NCBI RefSeq assembly: GCF_015529805.1 | Contig: NZ_CP064654.1 | Coordinates: forward strand, 1,116,001-1,180,000 | Length of the DNA stretch: 64,000 nucleotides | Direction: 5' to 3' | Source: Qipengyuania soli | GTDB lineage: Bacteria > Pseudomonadota > Alphaproteobacteria > Sphingomonadales > Sphingomonadaceae | Part shown: positions 45,663-54,255 of the stretch, piece after piece | Layout: each line of letters opens with the position of its first letter | Numbering within the stretch: the first letter of the stretch is position 1 | Made by a program: the position numbers and the translations under genes | Notes under the pieces: model-generated | What the model was told of the DNA's origin: nothing | Databases searched by the model: none | The model's input: the letters and a program-made list of their open reading frames with translations, nothing else

Positions 45663-45725
45663 CCCTGTCGAACTAGGCGTTTGCTCCGAAATCCCGGAAC
45701 CGGAACGGGACAACGTGGGGCTATT

Positions 45726-47315
45726 ATGATCGACAATCGCTTGCGCCGCTTGATGCGAGCAGTTCGCGCAGATGTCAGTGGCAATGCCCTGATGCTCACT
45801 GCCATGGGTGCACCTGTCATTTTCGGTGGCGCAGGTCTGGGGGTCGACCTGGCCCAGTACTACATGTTCAAGCGCGAGCTTCAGTACGCAGTCGACCAGG
45901 CAGCGGTCGCCGGGGCATGGGCGCGAGGCAATGGCGACAAGGGCGTCTACTACAAGACGCGCGCGTTGCAGGAATTCAGTGCCAACCTGTCGACCACCTC
46001 AGGCTACTCCCCTACCCTTACCTACGACATCGAGGATTACGGGGACGACAAGCAGAACAGCGTGGTTGTGACTGCGAAGATCACCACGAACTTGCCCTTC
46101 AGCAAGCTTCTGATCGGTTCTGCAACGGACGTCGCGGTCAAGGCGCAAGCCTCGTTCGAAGAGCTCGAGGAATACAACCCATGCCTCTACGCGCTCAACA
46201 CAACGGCCAATTCCGCGCTCTGGTTCAATGGCGATCCGACAGTCGATGCGAAATGCGGCGTCGGAGCACGGTCAACCTCCGCGACCTCGGTTCGCACCAA
46301 TGGGGGTAGCGGCCCGCAGGACATCAATTTCGCGATTTCCGGCGGCAGCATCAGTGACGGTTCCGGAGCGTTCGAGAACGCCGCCGTGGTTGAGAACCTC
46401 GAAGACCTGATCGATCCGTTCGAGGGGATCACGCCGCCTGACAACCCTACGCCGCGGACACTGTCGTGCGGATACTCGACCGGCAAGTGGACGGCGGACG
46501 AAAAGGCCACAAAGGTCGCCACCTACAAGTATTACAAGGGCCAGACCGAGGCCAAGGCCGTCAAGGCCGGTGTCTACACCTACTCTGGCGCCCAGGCCCC
46601 GACGACGTCGATCACGACCACCTTGTCGATGACTTTCACGAGTCAGCCGGTCGACTACACTTCCGACCTCAAGGTCGTCGGTCCCTACAAGAAGACGGGC
46701 AACGGTCCGGACACGATCTGGGAGGAGGAATCCTCCACGACCAAGTACGAATATTCGAACATTGTGCAGGAGACGGCAGCTGCCGGAGCCATGCAGCCCG
46801 GCACCTACACCGACTTCGAGATCAGCTGCGACACTGTGCTGTCGAGCGGCATCTACGTGATCAATGGCGGCAAGTTCAAACTGAATGCCGGCAACAAGCT
46901 TATCGGCAGCGGGGTTCTCTTCGTTCTCAAGGGCGGAGCCGAACTGCAAATCAACGGCGGTGCCGAAGTCAGCCTGTCGCCCATGTCTTCGACCGAAATG
47001 GTCGCCGCTGGGGTCGACTCCGAAACGGCCACCAAGATTGCCGGCATGCTGATATTCGAAGATCCAAGTTCGGCCGGTTCTGCCAAGAGCAAGATCAACG
47101 GCGGCGCGAATTTCGAGCTGAACGGCATTGTCTACATGCCGCGCAGCGACGTGCAGCTGGCTGGCCATATGAGCGCCAGCAGCCAATGCCTCATGCTCAT
47201 GTCGAATACGATCCAGATCAGCGGTACCGCCGACCTGACGACTCTCTGTCCTGTCGGGAAGGAACCCGATGTGGTGGTAGGCGGTGGCGGAACACGCGTG
47301 AGGCTGGTGTCGTGA
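45726..47315 (+). CDS. TadG-like Flp pilus-assembly protein without VWA domain (plus-strand triad, first gene)
   Basis: A 529-residue paralogue of the protein at 44128-45390, with the same N-terminal domain (V-S-G-N-A-L-M-L-T-A-M-G-A-P-V-I-F-G-G-A-G-L-G-V-D) and Y-A-V-D-Q-A-A-V-A-G-A-W. The long passenger is Gly/Thr/Ser-rich and ends in beta-helix-like strands (K-L-I-G-S-G-V-L-F-V-L-K-G-G-A-E-L and C-L-M-L-M-S-N-T-I-Q-I-S-G-T). Both paralogues share I-x-G-x-x-I/Y-x-P near the end. I start at the ATG at 45726; the frame is open 45 bases upstream without a better start. Confidence 0.88.
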   Translation: MIDNRLRRLMRAVRADVSGNALMLTAMGAPVIFGGAGLGVDLAQYYMFKRELQYAVDQAAVAGAWARGNGDKGVYYKTRALQEFSANLSTTSGYSPTLTYDIEDYGDDKQNSVVVTAKITTNLPFSKLLIGSATDVAVKAQASFEELEEYNPCLYALNTTANSALWFNGDPTVDAKCGVGARSTSATSVRTNGGSGPQDINFAISGGSISDGSGAFENAAVVENLEDLIDPFEGITPPDNPTPRTLSCGYSTGKWTADEKATKVATYKYYKGQTEAKAVKAGVYTYSGAQAPTTSITTTLSMTFTSQPVDYTSDLKVVGPYKKTGNGPDTIWEEESSTTKYEYSNIVQETAAAGAMQPGTYTDFEISCDTVLSSGIYVINGGKFKLNAGNKLIGSGVLFVLKGGAELQINGGAEVSLSPMSSTEMVAAGVDSETATKIAGMLIFEDPSSAGSAKSKINGGANFELNGIVYMPRSDVQLAGHMSASSQCLMLMSNTIQISGTADLTTLCPVGKEPDVVVGGGGTRVRLVS

Positions 47316-47764
47316 TCGCCGCCTTCACCCGCCTGTTGCGGAGCGATCGCGGCACTGTGGTCATCGAAACGGCCATTGTCCTGCCGGTTCTGGCCATCCT
47401 GGTCCTCGGCGGCTTCGAGGTCAGCCGCATCGTGGCGCGTAACAGTGAGCTTCAATCGGCTGCCGCGGAAGCTGCGGCCGTGGTGCTGGCCAACCCGCCC
47501 GGAGACGCGGCGGAGAAAGCCAAGATCGAGGCAATCGTGGAAAGCTCCGCAGGCCTGGCGACCAACAAGGTTACTCTTACGACACAGTATCGCTGCAACG
47601 CCAGCACGACGCTGGTGTCGGCGAGCACGGCTTGCGGCACCAACGACGAGATCTCCGAGTATATCGAGATCCGCATGCTCGACAGCTATACGCCGATATG
47701 GACCAGTTTCGGCGTCGGTCGCACGATCCAGTACGACATTACTCGAAGGGTACAGGTGTCGTGA
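47312..47764 (+). CDS. TadE-like pilus assembly protein (plus-strand triad, second gene)
   Basis: A 150-residue protein with D-R-G-T-V-V-I-E-T-A-I-V-L-P-V-L-A-I-L-V-L-G-G split across leader and helix, followed by E-V-S-R-I-V. The periplasmic part has two cysteines (Y-R-C-N and A-C-G-T). The GTG start at 47312 overlaps the tadG-like stop (GTGA). It corresponds in order and size to the 153-residue protein of the minus-strand triad. Confidence 0.87.
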   Translation: MIAAFTRLLRSDRGTVVIETAIVLPVLAILVLGGFEVSRIVARNSELQSAAAEAAAVVLANPPGDAAEKAKIEAIVESSAGLATNKVTLTTQYRCNASTTLVSASTACGTNDEISEYIEIRMLDSYTPIWTSFGVGRTIQYDITRRVQVS

Positions 47765-48195
47765 TGCGCGCTCTGTTTGCTCATCTCCGTCACGATGTCC
47801 GGGGCTCGACCGTGGTGGAGTTCGCCATTCTGGCGCCCGTCATCTTCGGGATGATTTTCGGCGTGATCCAGGTCGGTTCTGCCATGCAGTCTTACAATGC
47901 CATGCGCGGCATTGCATCTGACACGGCCCGGTATGCGGTGATCGAATACCAGAAGAAGAACGAGGTGACCGACGCGGCGCTGGAAACCTATGCCAGGGGC
48001 ATCGCGACCAAGGCACCCTACTTGCTGCAGTCCAGCTTCGCCGCCACGGTCACTCCGGTAGCTGCCTCGCGTGTGGATGGCACATTCGAGAAGACGCTGG
48101 TCGTGACCTATACCCCGCCCAGCTACATGCCGATCATTCCGATCACTCCGCCGCAGCTCAAGTTCACCCGCTCGATCTTCGTCATCGACGAGTAG
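47764..48195 (+). CDS. TadE-like pilus assembly protein (plus-strand triad, third gene)
   Basis: A 143-residue protein with R-G-S-T-V-V-E-F-A-I-L-A-P-V-I-F-G-M-I-F-G-V-I, a typical TadE prepilin-like segment. The ATG shares one base with the previous stop (GTGATG); a GTG one codon earlier could serve instead. Its stop is 18 bases from that of the convergent pdhB. Together the three plus-strand genes mirror the minus-strand triad. Confidence 0.87.
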   Translation: MRALFAHLRHDVRGSTVVEFAILAPVIFGMIFGVIQVGSAMQSYNAMRGIASDTARYAVIEYQKKNEVTDAALETYARGIATKAPYLLQSSFAATVTPVAASRVDGTFEKTLVVTYTPPSYMPIIPITPPQLKFTRSIFVIDE

Positions 48196-48213
48196 GTCGA
48201 GGGGCAGCGGCGA

Positions 48214-49593
48214 TCAGTCGCGGTAGCAGACCTTCTTCGCCGCATTCACGATGCGCGGCGTATCGATTAACGCCAGCTTTTCGAGATTTGCAGCATAGGG
48301 CAGCGGAACGTCCTCGTCGCAGACGCGGGTGACCGGTGCATCGAGGTGGTCGAAACCCTCCTCCATGCAGATCGCAATCACCTCCGAAGCGATTGAGCAG
48401 GTCGGCCAGCCTTCTTCTGCAATGACGAGACGATTGGTCTTGGCCAACGAGGTCAGGATCGCTTCTTTGTCGAGCGGACGGAGTGTGCGAAGGTCGATGA
48501 CCTCGGCGTCGATCCCCTCGCCCGCCAGCTGCTCGGCAGCTTCGAGCGCGAGACCCACGGCAATCGAGTATGCGACGATGGTCACGTCGGAACCTTCGCG
48601 CATGATGCGTGCCTTGCCGATCGGCAGGACGTAGTCGTCGATATCCGGGACATCGAAGCTGCGGCCATAGACGAGCTCGTTCTCAAGGAACACGACGGGG
48701 TCTTCGCAACGGATTGCGGCCTTCATCAGGCCCTTGGCATCGGCCGCATCATAGGGTGCGATCACAATCAAGCCGGGCACGCTGGCATACCAGGGGCCGT
48801 AGTTCTGGCTGTGCTGTGCGCCGACGCGGCTTGCCGCGCCGTTCGGGCCACGGAACACCACCGGACAGCGCATCTGGCCACCGGACATGTAGTTCGTCTT
48901 GGCTGCCGAGTTGATGATGTGGTCGATCGCCTGCATGGCGAAGTTGAAGGTCATGAATTCGACGATCGGACGCAGGCCACCCATGGCGGCACCGGTGCCG
49001 ATGCCGGCAAAGCCGTATTCCGTGATCGGCGTGTCGATGACGCGCTTGGGGCCGAACTCGTCGAGCAGGCCCTGCGTGACCTTGTAGGCACCCTGGTACT
49101 GGGCAACCTCCTCGCCCATCACGAAGACGCGCTCGTCACGGCGCATTTCCTCGGCCATGCCATCGCGAAGTGCTTCGCGCACGGTGACCGAAGTGAAGCT
49201 GGTGCCGTCGGGCACGTCGGGGTCCTTCACGTCGACCTTGCGAGCCGGTTTGGTAATTTCGGCTTCACTCGGCTCCCGGCCCACGTCCTTGCCCTCGCCC
49301 GGGATGTTCGCTGCTGGGGCGGCTTCGGTGGCGGAAGTGACGGCGTCCTCTCCCTCGCCCGAAATCATCGCGATAACGGTGCCGACCTTCACGCCCTCGG
49401 TGCCTTCCGCGACGAGGATCTTGCCGAGCGTGCCTTCATCGACGGCTTCGAATTCCATCGTCGCCTTGTCGGTCTCGATTTCGGCGATGATGTCGCCGAT
49501 CGCGATCTCGTCACCTTCGGACTTGAGCCACTTGGCAAGCGTGCCCTCTTCCATGGTGGGCGACAGCGCGGGCATCTTCAATTCGATAGCCAT
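48214..49593 (-). CDS. pdhB: Pyruvate dehydrogenase E1 beta with N-terminal lipoyl domain
   Basis: Beta subunit of the E1 heterotetramer. Residues 1-80 are a lipoyl domain nearly identical in its core to that of PdhC (lipoyl lysine K43 in E-T-D-K-A-T-M-E-F), an arrangement typical of alphaproteobacteria. The remaining 330 or so residues are the transketolase-like E1 beta ([30 protein letters not shown] at the end). It follows pdhA by 3 bases. The lipoyl arm would let E1 carry its own acceptor. Confidence 0.96.
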   Translation of the reverse strand: MAIELKMPALSPTMEEGTLAKWLKSEGDEIAIGDIIAEIETDKATMEFEAVDEGTLGKILVAEGTEGVKVGTVIAMISGEGEDAVTSATEAAPAANIPGEGKDVGREPSEAEITKPARKVDVKDPDVPDGTSFTSVTVREALRDGMAEEMRRDERVFVMGEEVAQYQGAYKVTQGLLDEFGPKRVIDTPITEYGFAGIGTGAAMGGLRPIVEFMTFNFAMQAIDHIINSAAKTNYMSGGQMRCPVVFRGPNGAASRVGAQHSQNYGPWYASVPGLIVIAPYDAADAKGLMKAAIRCEDPVVFLENELVYGRSFDVPDIDDYVLPIGKARIMREGSDVTIVAYSIAVGLALEAAEQLAGEGIDAEVIDLRTLRPLDKEAILTSLAKTNRLVIAEEGWPTCSIASEVIAICMEEGFDHLDAPVTRVCDEDVPLPYAANLEKLALIDTPRIVNAAKKVCYRD

Positions 49594-49596
49594 GGC

Positions 49597-50685
49597 TCAA
49601 TACTCCTCCACCAGAACATCGGTGTAGAGTTCGGCAGCCTCCGGCTCGGGCGAATTTTCGGCGAAGTCCGCCGCTTCGCTGACCACCTTGCGGATGTCCT
49701 TGTCGATCGCCTTCAAATCGTCCTCGCTGCTGCCCTGTTCGATCAGGGTCTTCTTAAGACCCTCGATCGGGTCCTTGTGTTCGCGCACGTCCTGCACTTC
49801 CTCGCGAGTGCGGTACTTGGCCGGGTCGGACATGGAGTGGCCGCGATAGCGGTAGGTCTCGCACTCCATCAGCACCGGGCCATTACCCGCACGGACATGG
49901 GCAAAAGCGATCTCGGCCGCCTGGCGCACTTCGAGCACGTCCATGCCGTTGACCTTCATGCCCGGAATGCGGAACGCGGTCCCGCGGCGATAGAACTCGG
50001 TTTCGGCCGAGCTGCGGGTGACCGCGGTGCCCATGGCGTACTGGTTGTTCTCCACCACGAAGACGATCGGGAGCTTCCACAAGGCCGCCATGTTGAAGGT
50101 CTCGTAGACCTGGCCTTGGTTGGCGGCGCCGTCGCCGAAATAGGCGAGGCACAGGCCGCCGTCGCCGCTGTACTGGTGAGCCAGCGCAAGACCGCCACCC
50201 AGCGCAACCTGCGCGCCCACGATGCCGTGGCCGCCGTAGAACTTATGCTCGGTCGAGAACATGTGCATCGACCCGCCCTTGCCCTTCGAGATGCCGGCTT
50301 CGCGACCGGTCAGCTCTGCCATGATGACCTTGGGATCGATACCGTAGGCGAGCATGTGGCCATGGTCGCGATAGCCGGTAATGACGCTGTCGAGCTTCTC
50401 GGTCAGAGCCGACTGGAGACCAACCGCAACCGCTTCCTGGCCGATGTAGAGATGGCAGAAGCCACCGATGAGGCCGAGGCCGTAAAGCTGCCCTGCCCGT
50501 TCCTCGAAACGACGAATGAGGAGCATCTGCTCGTAGAAGTGGAGCATCTCCTCCTTGCTCGCGCCGTAGCGGCGGTCGCCTTCCAGCATTTCCTGCAGCG
50601 AATGCAGGACGAAGTCCCTGCCTCCAACTGTGTCTTCAGCTGCTGACTTCGCGGCGGTCTTCTTGCTCCGGGGGGCTTTGGCCAA
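49597..50685 (-). CDS. pdhA: Pyruvate dehydrogenase E1 alpha
   Basis: Alpha subunit of E1, binding thiamine diphosphate. The 362 residues include the ThDP motif G-D-G-A-A-N-Q-G-Q-V-Y-E-T-F-N, E-N-N-Q-Y-A-M-G-T, and the phosphorylation-loop-like Y-R-Y-R-G-H-S-M-S-D-P. The start is a TTG at 50685 with AAGGA upstream; the N-terminus is Lys-rich. It heads the pdhA-pdhB pair; E2 and E3 are encoded at 4.4-7.9 kb. Confidence 0.95.
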   Translation of the reverse strand: MAKAPRSKKTAAKSAAEDTVGGRDFVLHSLQEMLEGDRRYGASKEEMLHFYEQMLLIRRFEERAGQLYGLGLIGGFCHLYIGQEAVAVGLQSALTEKLDSVITGYRDHGHMLAYGIDPKVIMAELTGREAGISKGKGGSMHMFSTEHKFYGGHGIVGAQVALGGGLALAHQYSGDGGLCLAYFGDGAANQGQVYETFNMAALWKLPIVFVVENNQYAMGTAVTRSSAETEFYRRGTAFRIPGMKVNGMDVLEVRQAAEIAFAHVRAGNGPVLMECETYRYRGHSMSDPAKYRTREEVQDVREHKDPIEGLKKTLIEQGSSEDDLKAIDKDIRKVVSEAADFAENSPEPEAAELYTDVLVEEY

Positions 50686-50813
50686 GACTTCGGATCCTTG
50701 TTCTTCCGGGGAGGAATATGCACGGGCCTATAGGCACAGGCCGCGCGCCCGCGCAACAACCGGCGAGCAATGCATACGAAAACCCTTACGGAAAGGGCCG
50801 GTTTACAGGTGGG

Positions 50814-51110
50814 TTAGTCTTCGAGCTTGATGACGACTTCGTCCGGGTGGACGACGTTCAACTGGCTGCGGAGCAGCTCACCGACCATGTCGGGATCGGC
50901 GTGATCGCGGTCGAGCAGTTCGACTTTGTTGGCCAGCGCATCACGCTCTTTCTCGAGCGCAGCAAGCTGGGCCTTGCGTTGGTCGAGAACGCGTAGGTTC
51001 TCACTCCAGGCGAGCAGGCCGGAAGGACCCGCGATGGCAATCCCGCCCATGACGAGCAGTGCGGCAAGGGCTCCGTGTTGGGAGACCTTGGCTTTTCGTA
51101 ATGCCATCAT
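50814..51110 (-). CDS. ftsB: Septum formation initiator, FtsB/DivIC family
   Basis: A 98-residue bitopic divisome protein: short cytoplasmic start, a membrane helix (about 14-34), then a coiled coil (L-D-Q-R-K-A-Q-L-A-A-L-E-K-E-R-D-A-L) and a C-terminal segment R-S-Q-L-N-V-V-H-P-D-E-V. FtsB bridges FtsL and FtsQ in the division complex. Neighbouring pdhA is a usual companion in alphaproteobacteria, though eno, often upstream, is absent here. Two adjacent ATG codons at 51110 and 51107 could start it. Confidence 0.85.
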   Translation of the reverse strand: MMALRKAKVSQHGALAALLVMGGIAIAGPSGLLAWSENLRVLDQRKAQLAALEKERDALANKVELLDRDHADPDMVGELLRSQLNVVHPDEVVIKLED

Positions 51111-51206
51111 GGATTTGCCGCGCCGCATTGAGACACAGAATCACAATCCGGAGTCGCGCGCAAGTACCTTCGCGACAGGACGAGAGAATTATCCTCTGCC
51201 GGACTG

Positions 51207-51842
51207 CTAACGACCGGTATCAAGGAAGTCCCGGGCCGAGAAATCCTCCGGCGCGGCGACCTCGACAATCGGGTCGTCGCGGTCGTCGAATTCGGTCCTC
51301 AGCGCTTTGCTCATCACTGCATGCATGTCGTAAAGGCAGGTGATGTAGGTGAGCTCGAGGATCTCGACGTCCGAGAACTCCGTCTTCAGTTCGGCAAACA
51401 GTGCGTCGGGCACCCTGCCCCTGTGGGTCACGAGCCTGTCGGCATATGCAAGAACGAGCCGTTCGCATTTGTCGAACAGCTCGCTGGTCTGCCACGTCGG
51501 CACGGCAGCGATCTTCTCATCGCTTACACCAAGTCCGCGCAAGCTCTTGCAATGCTGGGAGAACACGAATTGGCTGCCGACGGCATAGCCCGCCCAGGTC
51601 TGCCCCAGTTCCCGCAGGACAGGGTCGATCTGGCGAGCGGGATTGCGGTAATAGCCGAAGCCCTGCGCCGCGTGCCGGAGGGTATCGGGCGAATTCGCAA
51701 AGACGGTCCACCAATCCCCCGGCGTGCCCGTGTCGGTGCCGGGATCGGTGACCGGATCGCGTTCGCCGAACAGCAGCTTGTAAAGCGGCAGCGCGACTTC
51801 GGTATCGGCCTCGTCGCGGGGAATTTCGCGCAGGCGGGGCAT
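51207..51842 (-). CDS. Carboxymuconolactone decarboxylase / AhpD-like protein
   Basis: A 211-residue all-helical protein of the CMD family. Two family segments are visible (A-V-G-S-Q-F-V-F-S-Q-H-C-K-S-L-R-G-L-G-V and V-E-I-L-E-L-T-Y). The C-x-x-C redox pair of AhpD is absent, leaving Q-H-C, so peroxidase-type function is unlikely. It overlaps the next gene, a VOC protein, by one base at the shared ATG/TGA, placing it in a small aromatic-metabolism unit near hppD. Confidence 0.82.
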   Translation of the reverse strand: MPRLREIPRDEADTEVALPLYKLLFGERDPVTDPGTDTGTPGDWWTVFANSPDTLRHAAQGFGYYRNPARQIDPVLRELGQTWAGYAVGSQFVFSQHCKSLRGLGVSDEKIAAVPTWQTSELFDKCERLVLAYADRLVTHRGRVPDALFAELKTEFSDVEILELTYITCLYDMHAVMSKALRTEFDDRDDPIVEVAAPEDFSARDFLDTGR

Positions 51843-52363
51843 CAGGCGTCCACCGTCGCAGGCTCGTGGCGTACGTCCTCGGGTGTGAATTCCTTCGTGT
51901 AGGCTGCGAATTCCATCATTATCCCGTTGGGGTCGGTGAAATAGACCGAACGTACGAACACCCCCTCGTGCATCTCCTGCGCAACGCCCATCTGGCTGTC
52001 GTCGTGATTCACGACCGCGTGGGTGTGAGGAATGCCGGCAGCCTCGAGCTTGTCGACGGCGGCCTCAAGCTCGCTCTCCTCCATGTCAAAGGCAATGTGG
52101 TTCATCGATCCAACGGCGGTCTTGGATTCATAGGGAAAGCTCTTGACCGAGGCGATGCCGGGGGCCGCTGGCGGTCCGTCCTTCCACCAGAAGAAGGCGA
52201 CGGCAGCCCCACCCCCGCAGTCGAAGAAGAAGTGCTGGCCACCGTCCGGCAACTGGACGGTCTTGACCAACGGCATGCCCAGCACGCCGGAATAGAATTG
52301 GACCGTTTCCTTCATATCGCGACATACCAGTGCGATATGATTGATGCCCTTCACCTTGAACAT
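51842..52363 (-). CDS. VOC-family protein (glyoxalase/extradiol-dioxygenase fold)
   Basis: A 173-residue single-unit VOC protein with G-I-N-H-I-A-L-V-C-R-D-M near the start, S-M-N-H-I-A-F-D-M in the middle and R-S-V-Y-F-T-D-P-N-G-I-M-M-E-F at the end, giving plausible H, H and E metal ligands. Start ATG 52363 after GAGGAG; an upstream M is less likely. Divergent from hppD with a shared control region. Substrate unknown. Confidence 0.87.
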   Translation of the reverse strand: MFKVKGINHIALVCRDMKETVQFYSGVLGMPLVKTVQLPDGGQHFFFDCGGGAAVAFFWWKDGPPAAPGIASVKSFPYESKTAVGSMNHIAFDMEESELEAAVDKLEAAGIPHTHAVVNHDDSQMGVAQEMHEGVFVRSVYFTDPNGIMMEFAAYTKEFTPEDVRHEPATVDA

Positions 52364-52448
52364 GACCTGCTCTCCTCTGGGCGAGAGGATGCCAAGCAAC
52401 GGCTTGTCGTGCAATCGGAACCGTGCGCGTCATTTGCGGCTGCCTTTC

Positions 52449-52492
52449 TTGACACCAACCGGTTTCAGGTGTAACTAGTTTCCAACGAAACC
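52449..52492 (+). promoter_or_regulatory. Candidate hppD promoter with overlapping inverted repeat
   Basis: TTGACA (52449-52454) stands 17 bases before TAACTA (52472-52477), a good -35 with a poor -10. GGTTTC (52461-52466) and GAAACC (52487-52492) form an inverted repeat overlapping the -10 region, placed where a repressor would act. Confidence 0.4.
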
Positions 52493-52516
52493 AATCCAGC
52501 ATTCCAGAGGGTGACA

Positions 52517-53620
52517 ATGGCTGATCTCTTCGACAATCCCATCGGTCTCGACGGCTTCGAATTCGTCGAATTCTGCGCACCGAAAAAGGGCGTGATCGAA
52601 CCCGTGTTCCAGGCAATGGGCTTCACGCTTGTCGCCAAGCACCGTTCGAAGGATGTCGACCTGTGGCGCCAAGGCCAGATCAACCTCATCATCAACTACG
52701 AACCCAAGAGCGCCGCCTGGTATTTCGCCCGCGAACACGGCCCCTCCGCCTGTGGCATGGGTTTCCGCGTCCGTGACGCACGAAAGGCCTATGCCGAACT
52801 GCTTGAACGCGGTGCGGAGCCCGTCGCGGTCCAGACCGGCCCGATGGAACTGCATATTCCCGCAATCCGCGGTATCGGTGGTGCCATCGTCTACCTGATC
52901 GACCGTTACGAGGACACAGAAGGCAACGGCCTTTCGATCTACGACATCGATTTCGAATACCTGCCTGGTGTCGAGAAGCACCCGGTCGGCGCCGGCTTCA
53001 ACGTGATCGATCACCTGACCCACAACGTCTACAACGGGCGCATGAAGTACTGGGCGGACTATTACGAGACGCTCTTCAACTTCCGCGAAATCCGCTTCTT
53101 CGACATCAAGGGCGAGTATACCGGCCTGACCTCGAAGGCGCTTACCGCCCCCGACGGCAAAATCCGCATTCCCCTCAATGAGGAAGGCGAAGGCGGCAAG
53201 GGCCAGATCGAGGAGTTCCTTCGCGAGTTCAACGGCGAAGGCATCCAGCACATCGCGCTGATCTGCGACGACCTCGTGGGCTGCTGGGACAACCTCAAGA
53301 AACTGGGTGTCCCCTTCATGACAGCCCCGCCGGAAACCTATTACGAGATGCTGCCCGAGCGACTGCCCGAACACGGCGAGCCGGTCGACGAGCTCAAGAT
53401 GCGCGGCATTCTCCTCGACGGCACGACCGAGGGCGGTTCCCCTCGCCTCCTCTTGCAGATCTTCGCTGAGGCGCAGGTCGGTCCGGTGTTCTTCGAATTC
53501 ATCCAGCGCAAGGGTGACGAGGGCTTCGGCGAAGGCAACTTCAAGGCACTGTTCGAGAGCATGGAACGCGACCAGATCAAGCGCGGTGTTTTGAACGTGG
53601 AGAAGGAACCGGCGGAATGA
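52517..53620 (+). CDS. hppD: 4-Hydroxyphenylpyruvate dioxygenase
   Basis: Converts 4-hydroxyphenylpyruvate to homogentisate in tyrosine breakdown. The 367-residue VOC-fold enzyme has the iron ligands H166 (I-D-H-L-T-H-N-V), H245 (I-Q-H-I-A-L) and E327 (F-F-E-F-I-Q-R-K-G). ATG at 52517 follows GAGGG. It shares 4 bases (ATGA) with the next VOC gene and is divergent from another VOC gene, so three VOC proteins cluster here. Homogentisate dioxygenase is not in the window. Confidence 0.97.
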   Translation: MADLFDNPIGLDGFEFVEFCAPKKGVIEPVFQAMGFTLVAKHRSKDVDLWRQGQINLIINYEPKSAAWYFAREHGPSACGMGFRVRDARKAYAELLERGAEPVAVQTGPMELHIPAIRGIGGAIVYLIDRYEDTEGNGLSIYDIDFEYLPGVEKHPVGAGFNVIDHLTHNVYNGRMKYWADYYETLFNFREIRFFDIKGEYTGLTSKALTAPDGKIRIPLNEEGEGGKGQIEEFLREFNGEGIQHIALICDDLVGCWDNLKKLGVPFMTAPPETYYEMLPERLPEHGEPVDELKMRGILLDGTTEGGSPRLLLQIFAEAQVGPVFFEFIQRKGDEGFGEGNFKALFESMERDQIKRGVLNVEKEPAE

Positions 53621-54174
53621 GCGCGATCAAGCCATCCGGCATCCACCACGCTGCCTATCGCTGCAAGGACGCGAAAGAGACCGTCGATTGGTACGGCAAG
53701 GTCTTGGGCATGGAATATACCACCGCATTTGCGGAGGATCATGTCCCCTCGACCGGAGCCTACGACCCTTACATGCACGTCTTTCTCGACGCGGGTAACG
53801 GCAACGTCCTCGCCTTTTTCGAGCTGCCCAATCAGCCCGAAATGGGCCGTGACGAGAACACGCCGCAATGGGTCCAGCACCTTGCCTTCCGCGTGGGCTC
53901 GGAAGAGGAATTGCTGGCCGCAAAGGAGCATGTCGAAAGCCTCGGCATCGACGTCCTCGGGCCAACGCACCACGGCATCTTCAAGTCGATCTACTTCTTC
54001 GACCCCAACGGTCACCGTGTCGAACTGGCGACCGACATCGGTACTGACGAGCAGTATGCCGAGCTGAAGCGCGTCGCGCCGCTTATGCTCGACGAATGGA
54101 GCCAGACCAAGAAGGCTCCGCGCCATGCCGACTGGCTGCACGAGATCGCGCGCAAGGAACACGGTGTTGGCTAA
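53617..54174 (+). CDS. VOC-family protein coupled to hppD
   Basis: A 185-residue VOC protein with [19 protein letters not shown] and [11 protein letters not shown], giving H, H and E ligands. Its ATG overlaps the hppD stop, so it is made with HPPD and may act on a tyrosine-derived intermediate. The C-terminal 40 residues are a helical extension (W-L-H-E-I-A-R-K). Function not established by sequence. Confidence 0.87.
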   Translation: MSAIKPSGIHHAAYRCKDAKETVDWYGKVLGMEYTTAFAEDHVPSTGAYDPYMHVFLDAGNGNVLAFFELPNQPEMGRDENTPQWVQHLAFRVGSEEELLAAKEHVESLGIDVLGPTHHGIFKSIYFFDPNGHRVELATDIGTDEQYAELKRVAPLMLDEWSQTKKAPRHADWLHEIARKEHGVG

Positions 54175-54180
54175 CGACTG

Positions 54181-54198
54181 CTAAGGACTAGTCCTTAG
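54181..54198. promoter_or_regulatory. Perfect 18-bp palindrome CTAAGGACTAGTCCTTAG
   Basis: Perfect twofold symmetry over 18 bp, 6 bases after the VOC stop and 57 bases before the mscS start. It could be an operator for mscS or, as a hairpin with a CTAG loop, a weak terminator; only TATT follows it, so an operator seems likelier. Confidence 0.5.
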
Positions 54199-54255
54199 TA
54201 TTCCGGAACCCTTTCGCAGGCATTCCCGTTGCCCTGCAAAGGGAGTTTTGCACGC

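Larger units (their letters stand above)
45391..45725. other. 335-bp divergent control region between the two Tad triads
   Basis: No gene fits here. It holds two CtrA-like half-matched boxes (TTAA-N7-TGAA at 45463-45477 and TTAA-N7-TTTA at 45648-45662) and three GGTAA(C/T) words (45529-45534, 45558-45563, 45565-45570), the last two as a direct repeat one base apart. It must contain both promoters. Confidence 0.6.

Noticed and set aside
48811-50646. 611-codon plus-strand frame opposite pdhA and pdhB
   Set aside because: Spans two unambiguous genes on the other strand and reads as a codon-bias shadow rich in H, D and R.
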